In this document: positions 9,501-17,133 of the stretch, piece by piece
Layout: every line of letters begins with the position of its first letter
How positions within the stretch are numbered: position 1 is the stretch's first letter
NCBI GenBank assembly: GCA_003565735.1
Contig: PXBB01000165.1
Coordinates: forward strand, 1 to 41,063
Source of the DNA: Bacteroidales bacterium
GTDB lineage: Bacteria; Bacteroidota; Bacteroidia; Bacteroidales; PXBB01
Length of the DNA: 41,063 bases
Reading direction: 5' to 3'
Notes under the pieces: model-generated
The model's input: only the letters and a program-made list of their open reading frames with translations
What the model was told of the DNA's origin: nothing
Databases searched by the model: none
Translations under genes and position numbers: made by a program

Positions 9501-10639
9501 GAGTTTGAAGCCATAAATTCGTTGATAAGAATATTGTTGTTTTTCACCAATGTCACCTCATCAATATACAATACCGAATTACCCAAAGGTTTTGCACCAT
9601 AGGTGCTAATAAAAACTACGGCGCTGTCGGGTTGCCCCATAAAGCCTGGCAAGTAATATACAGGGATATCAAATTTGGTATATGCAGGCACGGGCTGATA
9701 GTTAGATTTGTGTGCAAAACCTACTACTGTATCGGCCTTATAAATGACAAGATACATTTGCATAGTATCTGCATTTTGCGGTACATATTTGTAGTAGCCT
9801 TTAAAGGATGTGTACCTTTCATCCATTGTGAGAGCACCCTCCCCCCATTTTAAAGTTTCGGAATATAACAGCAGGCCGAGTATGGTATCTGTAGCGCTTA
9901 AGCTGTTTTGTATTCTCGCAGCATAAGAGCCCCCGTAGGCGTCAGTAGTTCTCCTGACAGGATATTGCGGATGGTGATGGGCTGCAAAATTATATGAGAG
10001 CCAGTTTTGAGCCTGATCGTAGGAAGTGGTTTGCCAGTTTTCAAAATCACCGTTGGGGATGGGCAAAGCCGTATTCGTAAAGTGCAAGTCGTCAACTATT
10101 ACAAAGCCACCGTCAATAGTATCCTGAAATGGATTGGGGTGTGTCACAAGGATAATTAATGAGTCGGGTATTTCTGTGGGATGGTTGTATGTAATCCCGA
10201 AACTTAATCTGTGATAGTTAACCGTATCTGGTGTTTGAGGAATCAAGAAAAAATCACTGCATATGTGAACACCATTTTTCTTAAATATCAAATGAATCAA
10301 AGCCATATCGCCGGGGTTTGGGCTATAGCTTTTTAAAAAGCCTACCAGAGAATCGGGGCGGGCAGCAAAAGGCACACCCCCCGTAAAACCAATGCCATCC
10401 ACAAAGCTTCCATGCAAAATAAAAGAAGTAAGCATATTAATGGTGTCGTACTGTAAACGAACACCATAATCGCCCGCATTGCCGGGGCTGTACGGGCTCA
10501 CCCGCCCAAAGCTTTGCCACTCCTCTAATTGATATGTGTCAACAGTAAACCAATTCTCAAAATCTCCGTTATGTAACTGTGTATAAGCAACATTCAATAT
10601 TAAAAAGGATAATAAAAATAAAAGTATTTGCCTTTTCAT
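6509..10639 (-). CDS. Large T9SS-secreted protein with CotH, lamin-tail and chitobiase-like domains
   Basis: A 1376-residue extracellular protein. A signal peptide (about 1-20) is followed by two beta-rich modules; a lamin-tail domain (about 368-490, starting INEFMASNS); a chitobiase/hexosaminidase C-terminal-like segment (about 545, YSLDGSEP); a CotH kinase-like domain (about 700-1050, with RIHGGASRTFNQKSLR and the WLFYDLDFGFG active-site-like motif); an InlB-type repeat segment (about 1070-1150); a second lamin-tail domain (about 1155-1290); and a T9SS type A sorting domain (about 1311-1376, FPNPVSNTLYV to IYFVRI). CotH of Bacillus is a spore-coat protein kinase; the role of CotH domains on Bacteroidota surface proteins is not established. 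The gene is monocistronic with a 95-base leader. Confidence 0.9.
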   Translation of the reverse strand: MKRQILLFLLSFLILNVAYTQLHNGDFENWFTVDTYQLEEWQSFGRVSPYSPGNAGDYGVRLQYDTINMLTSFILHGSFVDGIGFTGGVPFAARPDSLVGFLKSYSPNPGDMALIHLIFKKNGVHICSDFFLIPQTPDTVNYHRLSFGITYNHPTEIPDSLIILVTHPNPFQDTIDGGFVIVDDLHFTNTALPIPNGDFENWQTTSYDQAQNWLSYNFAAHHHPQYPVRRTTDAYGGSYAARIQNSLSATDTILGLLLYSETLKWGEGALTMDERYTSFKGYYKYVPQNADTMQMYLVIYKADTVVGFAHKSNYQPVPAYTKFDIPVYYLPGFMGQPDSAVVFISTYGAKPLGNSVLYIDEVTLVKNNNILINEFMASNSFTVFDFAGDAEDWIELYNAGTSPVLLHNFTLSDDSLELDMWRFPPVVIEPDSFMTVFASGKDLFYPELHTNFRISSSGEPLILSSPTGHICDFLQPVALESDISYGRYPDGSTVFKYFTEPTPGQSNNTSQAFNGISYAKPAFSVHGGFFEAPFNLDININHPTAVVRYSLDGSEPNTGHPVFSQPLLIDSRIGDTNTISMISETSLNFLPPAGEVFKSNVVRAKAFIPDSVTVKTETHTYFVDTGIFSRYNTPVLSLVTDNDNLFDSTIGIYVLGDKYYEWQQQNPNDSLTLWQPANYLGRGGAWERPVHLEYFENTGVTGLRQDAGLRIHGGASRTFNQKSLRVYARDKYGPAPFSYPVFDGHTKRVSDLPLEKFDRLMLRASGNDWGNTFFRDGLMHSLIAHTKLDVMAFQSAVVFLNGEYWGFHNIRERMDKYYISRHYNIDADDVAILEGHGSINTGYISDQMHYYGLHHYVDSNDMSQNTHYEYVKTLMDVENFMLYQAVQIYYRNTDWPGNNIKFWCKRTDNFVPHAPYGKDGRWRWLFYDLDFGFGLIEGLNAHLHNTLEYACEAGNTEWANPDWSTLLFRNLLENINFRNGFINTMADHINTSFLPHRMLDVIDSLKYIYAPGMQEHIDRWRLPLNLGHWNQHINILQYFALNRSASVSQHIMDKWQISGTYNLTLDVNNPQQGSVKINSILIDDNTKGIMGSPYPWTGKYFNDIPVSLQAIPKPGYKFVEWLETGNTQAYITLNLSQAATFTALFEEDTAASYMSLYINEFMASNSTIIADAYGEYDDWIEIYNASADTVDIGGFYITDKLDNPTRHLIPIGFEDTKIPPQGFLLLWADGTPEQDVLHTNFKLSASGEAIGLFAPDGTTVIDTLTFGQQITDISFGRYPDGSPNIILFNIPTPGASNVISSTEDISDTGNTISLFPNPVSNTLYVSQKAEKIKVYNTLGQLVLNDYNKNSIDVSGLPQGIYFVRINKTFVGKIAVQ

Positions 10640-11020
10640 AAAGTCAAATTTTTAATAATAGCTTTAACCTCACATTTATTTATACAAACAAAGACCCTTT
10701 GCCCCTTATAATTGAGTCTGATTTTTTCACCTCCTATTCACAAAAGTAATCAAAAAAGATTTATCAATTTGATTATCAAGTTAAAAACAAAAAGCTTTAG
10801 AAAACATTTTTTTGTTTTCAAGTACTTATACATCAGCACATTGGCTGCTTTCGAAACTCCTGTGCCCGATTAGAATAAAAAACATGTTACTTCCGGTAAA
10901 GAAAACATCAGGCGAAAAACTGGATTTTTTGCATTTAACCATCAAAAAAAAACTACTTTTACAATGCAAAGCAAATAAAAAAAACATTTAATTTAAGCTG
11001 CATCATTCACAAAAACAATA
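10640..11020. other. Divergent promoter region
   Basis: This 381-base spacer separates the minus-strand T9SS gene from the plus-strand ATP-cone gene. It holds the minus-strand promoter at 10741-10748 and its conserved upstream box to about 10806. It also holds a probable plus-strand promoter: TTTTTTG at 10925-10931, 22 bases, then TACTTTTA at 10954-10961, about 60 bases before the ATP-cone ATG. No gene is seen. Confidence 0.5.
10741..10806 (-). promoter_or_regulatory. Promoter and conserved upstream box of the CotH/T9SS gene
   Basis: On the minus strand TACTTTTG (10748-10741) is a perfect -7 box. In place of a -33 TTTG lies TGATAATCAAA, followed after 10 bases by TTTTTTG. About 43 bases match the region before the gene at 39408-40409 with roughly 84 per cent identity by eye. 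Confidence 0.55.
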
Positions 11021-11866
11021 ATGTCAAATACAGATAATATCTTAATCAGAAAAGCATCCGGAGAGACAGAAGCTTTTAATGTCGAAAAGCTAATACAGTC
11101 GCTAAAAAATGCAGGTGCAGAAAGCAAGCTGATCAATGCTATTGTAAATGACATCAATGCGTGGATTTATGATGGCATCACGACCAAAAAAATATACACA
11201 CATGCATTTGGATTGCTTAAACAACAACAACAAAGGTTGGCCGCGCGCTACAAGCTCAAAAAAGCCATCATGGAGCTGGGCCCTACCGGATATCCTTTTG
11301 AATTTTTCATTGGGCAAATTTTTCAGGTTATGGGCTATGAGACAAAAATTGGTCAAACTATTCAAGGCCATTGTGTGACTCATGAAGTTGATGTTATTGC
11401 TGATTTTGATAAGACTCAAGTATTTGTTGAGTGTAAGTTTTTTCACAACCCGGGTAAAACGGCCAATGTAAAAGTTCCGCTTTATATTCGCTCACGGGTA
11501 GATGATATTATCAAAAAACGCAAAGCAGACCCCGCCAACAAGGACATAACTTATGAAGCTTATGTTGTAACCAATACCCGTTTTACTGATGATGCTATAA
11601 AATATGGCAAATGCAGCGGTCTTAAAATGCTTGCATGGAATTATCCCGAAGGTAAAGGGCTCAAACATATTATTGATAAAGAAAGAATATTCCCCGTTAC
11701 GGCTCTTACCAAGCTGACAAAGCCACAAAAAAAACTATTGCTGGAACAAGGCGTGGTTATCTGCAGGCAGATTCTCAGCAACCCCAAACACCTGGATGTG
11801 TTAGACTTAAGCGACAAAAGACACCAAATTATCATGAACGAAATACAAGCATTATGCACCTCATAA
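11021..11866 (+). CDS. ATP-cone domain fused to a PD-(D/E)XK (Mrr-like) nuclease domain
   Basis: A 281-residue cytoplasmic protein. Residues about 6-90 match the ATP-cone, the nucleotide-sensing module of ribonucleotide reductase and NrdR (IRKASGETEAFNVEKLIQSL). A restriction-endonuclease-like fold follows with the expected catalytic residues: Glu94 in FEFFIGQIF, Asp124 in EVDVIA, and Glu137 with Lys139 in VECKF. The C-terminal part (about 225-281) is helical and resembles a small helix-hairpin-helix-like module. The arrangement suggests a nuclease whose action depends on adenine nucleotide levels; this is inference. No methyltransferase is adjacent, so it is not an ordinary restriction system. 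The TspO-like gene follows after 11 bases, probably in one transcript. Confidence 0.82.
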   Translation: MSNTDNILIRKASGETEAFNVEKLIQSLKNAGAESKLINAIVNDINAWIYDGITTKKIYTHAFGLLKQQQQRLAARYKLKKAIMELGPTGYPFEFFIGQIFQVMGYETKIGQTIQGHCVTHEVDVIADFDKTQVFVECKFFHNPGKTANVKVPLYIRSRVDDIIKKRKADPANKDITYEAYVVTNTRFTDDAIKYGKCSGLKMLAWNYPEGKGLKHIIDKERIFPVTALTKLTKPQKKLLLEQGVVICRQILSNPKHLDVLDLSDKRHQIIMNEIQALCTS

Positions 11867-11877
11867 ATAAATAGAAA

Positions 11878-12720
11878 ATGACCAGACTTATTAATAATCA
11901 CAGCATAAAAACTGCGGCCATCACTAAACTCGTATTATTTGCCGCAATGATAGTGGTAAATGCTTTGGCTAACATGCTTCCCTTAAACGGCATGAGTACT
12001 GCTGAGGTTTCAACAAATTACCCCACACTATTTGCCCCCGCCGGCATAACTTTTGCCATATGGGGTGTGATATATTTGCTCCTCTTGTTGATGGTGATTT
12101 ACCAATTGCTTGCAGCATTTGCGGTAAAATACAGGCATGCTTCTTTTAGCACACACTTAAGCATAGCCCTTAGCCTGAACTTTATATTTAATACTTTGTG
12201 GATTTTTACCTGGCACTATGAAATGATTTTCATTTCTATGGTTTTGATTTTGCTGATTTTATTAACACTTTTATACATGTACCTGAAAATCCGAAACAGG
12301 TTTGTTTCAGGTGTTTTTGAGTACATTGTGGTAAAACTGCCCATCATTATTTACCTCGGCTGGATTTCTGTTGCTACCATTGCTAATGTAGCCGCTTTTT
12401 TAGTTGCTGTCAATTTCAGTGGATGGGGTATTTCAGAGTCTGCGTGGACATCATTGCTTATTGCTTTGGCAGCTACATTTGGCATAATTATGATTAAAAG
12501 ACAAAACAACTTTGGATTTTCGCTGGTTTTAATCTGGGCTTTTATTGGCATTATTATCAAAAGAAATGCAGCCCAAATTGTTTATTTTGATATTATTTAT
12601 ACCGTCTGGACTTTTATTGGCATACTCATTTTTATGATGCTTCATAAACTGTGGCATTTGAAAAAAAACAAAAAGCTGAAAAATGTATTGTTTAGTTTAA
12701 AAGAAGAGCGAGAAATTTAG
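11878..12720 (+). CDS. TspO/MBR-like tryptophan-rich membrane protein
   Basis: A 280-residue polytopic membrane protein with about eight hydrophobic segments. The stretch NYPTLFAPAGITFAIWGVIY matches the conserved opening of the long TspO-like proteins of bacteria, comparable to the FxPPxWxFGPVWTxLY region of classical TspO (about 160 residues). It is thus longer than true TspO, and the ligand is unknown. Classical TspO binds porphyrins and sterols. It probably shares a transcript with the ATP-cone nuclease gene 11 bases upstream. The family call is moderate. Confidence 0.65.
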   Translation: MTRLINNHSIKTAAITKLVLFAAMIVVNALANMLPLNGMSTAEVSTNYPTLFAPAGITFAIWGVIYLLLLLMVIYQLLAAFAVKYRHASFSTHLSIALSLNFIFNTLWIFTWHYEMIFISMVLILLILLTLLYMYLKIRNRFVSGVFEYIVVKLPIIIYLGWISVATIANVAAFLVAVNFSGWGISESAWTSLLIALAATFGIIMIKRQNNFGFSLVLIWAFIGIIIKRNAAQIVYFDIIYTVWTFIGILIFMMLHKLWHLKKNKKLKNVLFSLKEEREI

Positions 12721-12796
12721 AGGGCTTTGGACACATAAGCATTCTGACAGCGATAAATACCTGATTTAATTAAAACTTAAATTAACATAAGATATA

Positions 12797-14734
12797 GTGG
12801 CACTACCAATAAACATAGAAGATTTACTACACGGCAATACTATTGAATGGGATAGAATTGAGATAAAAAAAGGTTGGAACCCAGAAAGTATTATTCATTC
12901 TCTTTGTGCTTATGCAAACGATATAAATAATTGGGATGGCGGTTACATTATTATTGGCGTTGAAGAAGAAAATGGAAAAGCAAAGCTACCACCAATAGGT
13001 ATAGATTCAAATCTAATAGATGTGATTCAAAAAAAAATCATTGAACTGTCAAAAAGAATCTCACCTAACTATATTCCTGTGAGCCAGCCTTATATAAAAG
13101 ACGGGAAGAACATTCTAATTGTTTGGGCTCCAGCAGGCGATAATAAGCCATATCAAGCGCCTATAAGTTTAAGTCAAAAAAAATCCGAGAAGGCTTATTA
13201 TATTAAAAGAGGCTCAGAGACGATAAAAGTAAAATCGGGCTCTGATGAAGAAAGAAGACTACTTGAATTAACAGCACGTATCCCGTTTGATGATAGAATA
13301 AACCAATATGCCAAGTTAGATGATTTAAGTCTGCGATTAATACAGGAACATCTTAAGGAAGTGGGTAGTTCCTTGTATGATGAAAGTATAAAAATTCCTT
13401 TTGTTGATTTATGTATGCAAATGAAAATTGCAAAAGGCCCCGTTGAACTTGTTAGACCAACCAATGCAGGATTGCTTTTATTTAATGACAGCCCTGAGAA
13501 ATTTTTTCATGGAGAAAAAATTGAAATTGTTATCCATAAAGGCAAAGTAGGAAAAGAATATAATGAGAAAATTTTTACGGGTTCCATTCAAAAACAGATA
13601 AAAGATGCGCTAAGTTTTATTAGAACAAATATCATACAGGAGCATGTTTTTAAAGTTCCTCAAAAAGAAGAAGCCATTCGTTTTGTTAATTATCCTTTTG
13701 AGGCAATAGAAGAGGCATTGGTTAATGCAGTGTATCACAAAAGCTATGAAAGAGACAATCCTGTTGAAATTCAAGTTTTGCCCGATAGGATAGAGTTTTT
13801 GAGTTTCCCGGGCCCTATGCCGCCAATTGACAAAGAGGCACTTAAAAAAGAAAGAGTGGTTGCAAGAGAATATAGAAACAGAAAATTGGGTGGTTTTTTA
13901 AAGGAGCTAAAACTTACAGAAGGCAGAGCAACAGGGTTTCCGATAATATATGGAAGTCTTGAAGAAAACGGTTCGCCGCCGCCAATTTTTGAAACAGATG
14001 ATAATAATTCTTTTTTTCTGTGTACCTTATTCATTCACCCTCTTACAAACTCTATCTTAGGTCAGGAAAATGAACAAAGAAGAGACACAGATAAGAAACT
14101 GGATTTCAACTCTTTAAAGGATGCTGTTGTTTATCTTAGGTCATTGCCAAATCAGAAACCGACCAAAGATAACTCTCAAATAATAAGCATGTTAAAAAGA
14201 ATTGCTCATTATCTTAGGTCAGTTGATTTCCAAGAAATAACCAAAGAAAAAAAACAAAATATCAACAAAGAAGATTTGTTACTTGTTAAAGTCTTAATAT
14301 TCTGTGAAACTCCAAAAACCAGATATGAAATATTGAAGCATATTGATAAATATAACAATAGTCGTAATTTCAATAATTATATAAAACCTGTTACAGAAAT
14401 TGGGTGGTTGCAATATACAATTGTAAATAAACCAACCAGTAAAAATCAAAAATATAAAACTGCCGATTTTGTTACTAAATGGATTGAAGCATCTTCAAAA
14501 AATAATATTATTGAGAGAACTCCCATTGCGTCATCAAATATTGCCTCTGTGGGTTATGATGCAGCAAGCCAAACGCTTGAAATAGAATTTCATCATGGCG
14601 CCATTTTTCAGTATTTTGATGTTCCTAAAGAAATCTATGATGGGCTTATGAATGCATCCTCTCATGGGAAATATTTTAAACATGAAATCAAAAATAATTA
14701 TGGGCACAGACGACTTATCAATCCCAACTTATAA
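12797..14734 (+). CDS. Schlafen/AlbA_2-domain ATPase-like protein with C-terminal KTSC domain
   Basis: 645 residues starting with GTG at 12797; no in-frame ATG lies near. Residues about 1-150 form an AlbA_2 (Schlafen-type, COG2865) domain (IEIKKGW, then GGYIIIGVEE). A GHKL ATPase-like segment follows at about 290-400, with an N-box-like EALVNAVYHKSY near 305-316 and GRATGFPIIYGS. A linker with lysine-rich and low-complexity helices comes next. Residues about 575-640 form a KTSC domain (IASVGYD...LEIEFHHGAIFQYFDVP), which in other proteins caps nucleic-acid-related enzymes. COG2865 proteins are often labelled transcriptional regulators or helicases, and many sit in defence or accessory loci. 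The gene overlaps the next by 35 bases. It looks A+T-rich against its neighbours, consistent with transfer. The role is unproven. Confidence 0.85.
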   Translation: MALPINIEDLLHGNTIEWDRIEIKKGWNPESIIHSLCAYANDINNWDGGYIIIGVEEENGKAKLPPIGIDSNLIDVIQKKIIELSKRISPNYIPVSQPYIKDGKNILIVWAPAGDNKPYQAPISLSQKKSEKAYYIKRGSETIKVKSGSDEERRLLELTARIPFDDRINQYAKLDDLSLRLIQEHLKEVGSSLYDESIKIPFVDLCMQMKIAKGPVELVRPTNAGLLLFNDSPEKFFHGEKIEIVIHKGKVGKEYNEKIFTGSIQKQIKDALSFIRTNIIQEHVFKVPQKEEAIRFVNYPFEAIEEALVNAVYHKSYERDNPVEIQVLPDRIEFLSFPGPMPPIDKEALKKERVVAREYRNRKLGGFLKELKLTEGRATGFPIIYGSLEENGSPPPIFETDDNNSFFLCTLFIHPLTNSILGQENEQRRDTDKKLDFNSLKDAVVYLRSLPNQKPTKDNSQIISMLKRIAHYLRSVDFQEITKEKKQNINKEDLLLVKVLIFCETPKTRYEILKHIDKYNNSRNFNNYIKPVTEIGWLQYTIVNKPTSKNQKYKTADFVTKWIEASSKNNIIERTPIASSNIASVGYDAASQTLEIEFHHGAIFQYFDVPKEIYDGLMNASSHGKYFKHEIKNNYGHRRLINPNL

Positions 14735-15014
14735 TGGAATTTTAATAGAAGCGGAAAAATTCAATCATGATTTGACTTTGCAATTTGGCGTATTGGCTTC
14801 TGAATGCAAAGACGATGATGATTATTTAAGCAAAGCTGAAGCTCTGATAAAAGAATGGCTTATGGATGATGATTTTGATGAACTTACTTATAAGATTTTT
14901 TTCGGTGAGTATGTGGACCATGAAGAGTTCAAGGACACATTAAATAAAATTCTAACCAATATCAGTGAAATTAGAAAAACTCCCATGAATCAAAGAGAAT
15001 TTGAAGACTGGTAA
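14700..15014 (+). CDS. Small acidic protein overlapping the AlbA_2/KTSC gene
   Basis: I do not recognise this 104-residue protein. It is strongly acidic, with clusters such as CKDDDDYLSK and MDDDFDEL, mostly predicted helical, with no signal peptide or membrane segment. I chose the start ATG 14700 (MGTDDLSIP), which overlaps the upstream gene by 35 bases in another frame; ATG 14652 is possible but would make a longer overlap with an unconvincing N-terminus. The overlap implies translational coupling to the ATPase. It may be a partner, inhibitor or antitoxin-like protein of that ATPase; this is inference from size, charge and position only. Confidence 0.75.
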   Translation: MGTDDLSIPTYNGILIEAEKFNHDLTLQFGVLASECKDDDDYLSKAEALIKEWLMDDDFDELTYKIFFGEYVDHEEFKDTLNKILTNISEIRKTPMNQREFEDW

Positions 15015-15786
15015 AAAAATAACACATGGTATCTACTCCTGAAAACATACGGCTATTCCGTTCCATCTCCTGACTTCCGGATAATAAATTTTGACTGACC
15101 TGTAACACTTTGACAGATAGCCATATATGATCATGCTTGGTTGTAAATGGGTGTCCCGTCAAAATCGCAGTAACTCCGCAGTAAAAATTTGCATATAGTT
15201 TTAAGTTCTAAAACACTGTATATAAGTAAATTGATAAGCTCAATTCTTTTTATTATATGCTTTTTGATAAAAAAATATGTCTTTTGATAAAGCGGGTGTC
15301 CTATCCGGAAAACAGGAGATAATTTAGTGTTTAATAAAAGTCCAAGCACTTTGCTAAAACCCCACCTGCCAAGGCTTCATCCTAAGCTTTACCAAAGAGC
15401 TTGCAATTAAATTTAAACTTCTTTCCCATCCCGAAAGAAAAATTAAATAAAACACGCCAACTCACAGGCAACACTCAAAAACAAAGGATAATGCTATTTG
15501 AAAGTTTAGCAAGTTTAATATCCCAATCACAGTTTGAAAACCAAGTGGCATGACGACCGGCCTGTGCTAAAACCGCTGCCAGGTAGCTAAACCGATCTGA
15601 AATCAGATTCATACATCTTTTTTTTGTGAGCTATACAGGCTAAGCAAAGAATAGTTAACAACGAACACTGAATAAACACGAAATATGCAAATGCCTTTTT
15701 CTTATACGTGCCTTCAATTTGGGAAATATATTTCTTTTATTTATTCTAAATAAAATTGTTTTTTGTACTTTTGGGAAAAAAATATC
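15015..15786. other. 772-base gene-free region behind the accessory pair
   Basis: No convincing coding sequence is seen on either strand. It holds an 8-base direct repeat CGCAGTAA separated by three bases near 15165-15185, two copies of GGGTGTCC (near 15149 and 15294), a repeated CTTTTGATAAA-like motif near 15260-15290, and a small palindrome ATCTGA-AA-TCAGAT near 15595. The right end carries the hemerythrin promoter. The composition and the lack of genes suggest decayed accessory DNA. Confidence 0.45.
15766..15773 (+). promoter_or_regulatory. -7 box of the hemerythrin-LuxR operon
   Basis: TACTTTTG is a perfect -7 box, 13 bases before the ATG at 15787, giving a very short leader. TTTTTTG lies directly upstream, as in several other promoters of this window. 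No clear -33 TTTG is seen. Confidence 0.65.
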
Positions 15787-16503
15787 ATGTATTTAATCAG
15801 AAAAACTTATATAAAACCTGAGATGAAGCTATCATCTTTATTTTTCGAAAACCCTCATTTACTTGTGATGATGGAGCATTTCGGATTAGACTTTATTGTT
15901 TACGACAAAACAATAGCTCAGGTTTGTAAGGCGCATAATCTCAGCACAGAACTTTTTCTCACTTTTGCAAATCTTTACAATGGTTTTACAATTGATAAGA
16001 AATTAAACTTAAAAGCTCATGACGTAAAAACTATTGTCACTTTTTTGAAAAACAGCCACACTTACTACAAGGAAGAGAAGTATCCCGAAATACAAAAGCT
16101 TATTAACTTGCTTGCCGAAAATAATAAAAGTGTTTCTGTTAAGCTTATCGTAAATTTTTTTGAAGAATATTTTAAAGAGGTTCTCGAACACCTGGATTAT
16201 GAGGATAAAACAGCTTTCCCTTATTTTTTAGATTTGGCAGATAATCATTCCGGCTCCGGAAACAAGCATGAATATTCGGTTAAAACATACAGTATGCATC
16301 ATTCGGATATAGAAACAAAAATTAAAGAGCTTAAAAATCTTTTGCTGGTTCATATTCCTCTTGAAGATAATCGCAATTTAAGGCGTAAACTGATTTTAAA
16401 GCTTTTTGACCTGGAATATGATTTGCAAATACACTACCATATTGAAGAGGCCGTGCTGATTCCTATTATTTCCGAAATTGAAGACAACAATGCAAGATTG
16501 TAA
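15787..16503 (+). CDS. Hemerythrin-domain di-iron protein (RIC/YtfE/ScdA-like)
   Basis: A 238-residue cytoplasmic protein. The N-terminal 70 residues resemble the DUF542/ScdA_N domain. The rest is a four-helix hemerythrin domain with a plausible six-ligand di-iron site: His91, His135 with Glu139 (HLDYE), His171 or His172 (MHHSD), and His216 with Glu220 (HYHIE). In YtfE/RIC this fold helps repair iron-sulfur clusters after nitric oxide or oxidative damage; an oxygen or NO sensor is the alternative. ATG 15787 is preferred over an upstream in-frame start (15763), which lies before the -7 box. It overlaps the LuxR-type gene by 14 bases, so the two are translationally coupled. Confidence 0.88.
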   Translation: MYLIRKTYIKPEMKLSSLFFENPHLLVMMEHFGLDFIVYDKTIAQVCKAHNLSTELFLTFANLYNGFTIDKKLNLKAHDVKTIVTFLKNSHTYYKEEKYPEIQKLINLLAENNKSVSVKLIVNFFEEYFKEVLEHLDYEDKTAFPYFLDLADNHSGSGNKHEYSVKTYSMHHSDIETKIKELKNLLLVHIPLEDNRNLRRKLILKLFDLEYDLQIHYHIEEAVLIPIISEIEDNNARL

Positions 16504-17086
16504 TTTATATATTGGCATCCTAGAACCTTCGCCTATAATTTATGAAGGTCTATCAAATATTTTACTCAAAGAAGACATCCATTTAAACGTTTTAAAATTT
16601 GACTCTTTATATGAATTAAGCACCTACAAAAATAAATGCTGTTTTAAAATCATTATTTTAAACCCCGGCATCGTCATGGCCAATAAAAAAATGTTTAACG
16701 CATTGAAGAAAGAGATGCACGACACTGTGTGGGTAGGGATGGTTTACAGCCTTTACGACAGCAACCTTTTGAGCGCATTTGATAGTATTATTCAAATAAC
16801 AAATAATACCAAAGAAATAACCCATATCGTACAAAAAATAAAAACTGATGATTGTCAATGTGGCGGAAATGCACATAATGAAATGCTTAGCGAAAGGGAA
16901 AAAGACATTCTCGTTGAGCTTGTGAACGGCCTTTCTAATAAAGAAATAGCCGATAAGCTTAACATCAGCATACATACGGTTATCAGCCACCGCAAAAACA
17001 TCACTCAAAAAACATCTATAAAAAGTTTGGCAGGCCTTACCATTTATGCCATAACAAACGATATTGTTTCAATTGACAAATTATAG
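16490..17086 (+). CDS. LuxR-family regulator with degenerate receiver domain
   Basis: 198 residues. The N-terminal half has a receiver-like fold, but the acidic pocket is lost (LEPSP) and the phospho-acceptor aspartate position is Asn58 (IIILNPG), so phosphorylation is unlikely. The C-terminal half is a LuxR/GerE helix-turn-helix (about 132-187, LSEREKDILVELVNGLSNKEIA). A CQCGGN motif lies just before it, with cysteines that could bind metal or react with oxidants. ATG 16490 is chosen over the in-frame TTG 16478. The overlap with the hemerythrin gene suggests that the regulator responds through, or controls, that protein. Confidence 0.87.
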   Translation: MQDCNLYIGILEPSPIIYEGLSNILLKEDIHLNVLKFDSLYELSTYKNKCCFKIIILNPGIVMANKKMFNALKKEMHDTVWVGMVYSLYDSNLLSAFDSIIQITNNTKEITHIVQKIKTDDCQCGGNAHNEMLSEREKDILVELVNGLSNKEIADKLNISIHTVISHRKNITQKTSIKSLAGLTIYAITNDIVSIDKL

Positions 17087-17133
17087 CCCTTTTGCTTTAC
17101 CTGACAGTTCTGATTTGTTATGCTCATTCGGGT

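Noticed and set aside
10883-10990. 35-codon plus-strand frame upstream of the ATP-cone gene
   Set aside because: It covers the probable ATP-cone promoter and is lysine-rich without any motif.
15131-15349. 72-codon minus-strand frame in the spacer behind the accessory pair
   Set aside because: No recognisable domain, no promoter, and composition like the surrounding non-coding DNA.
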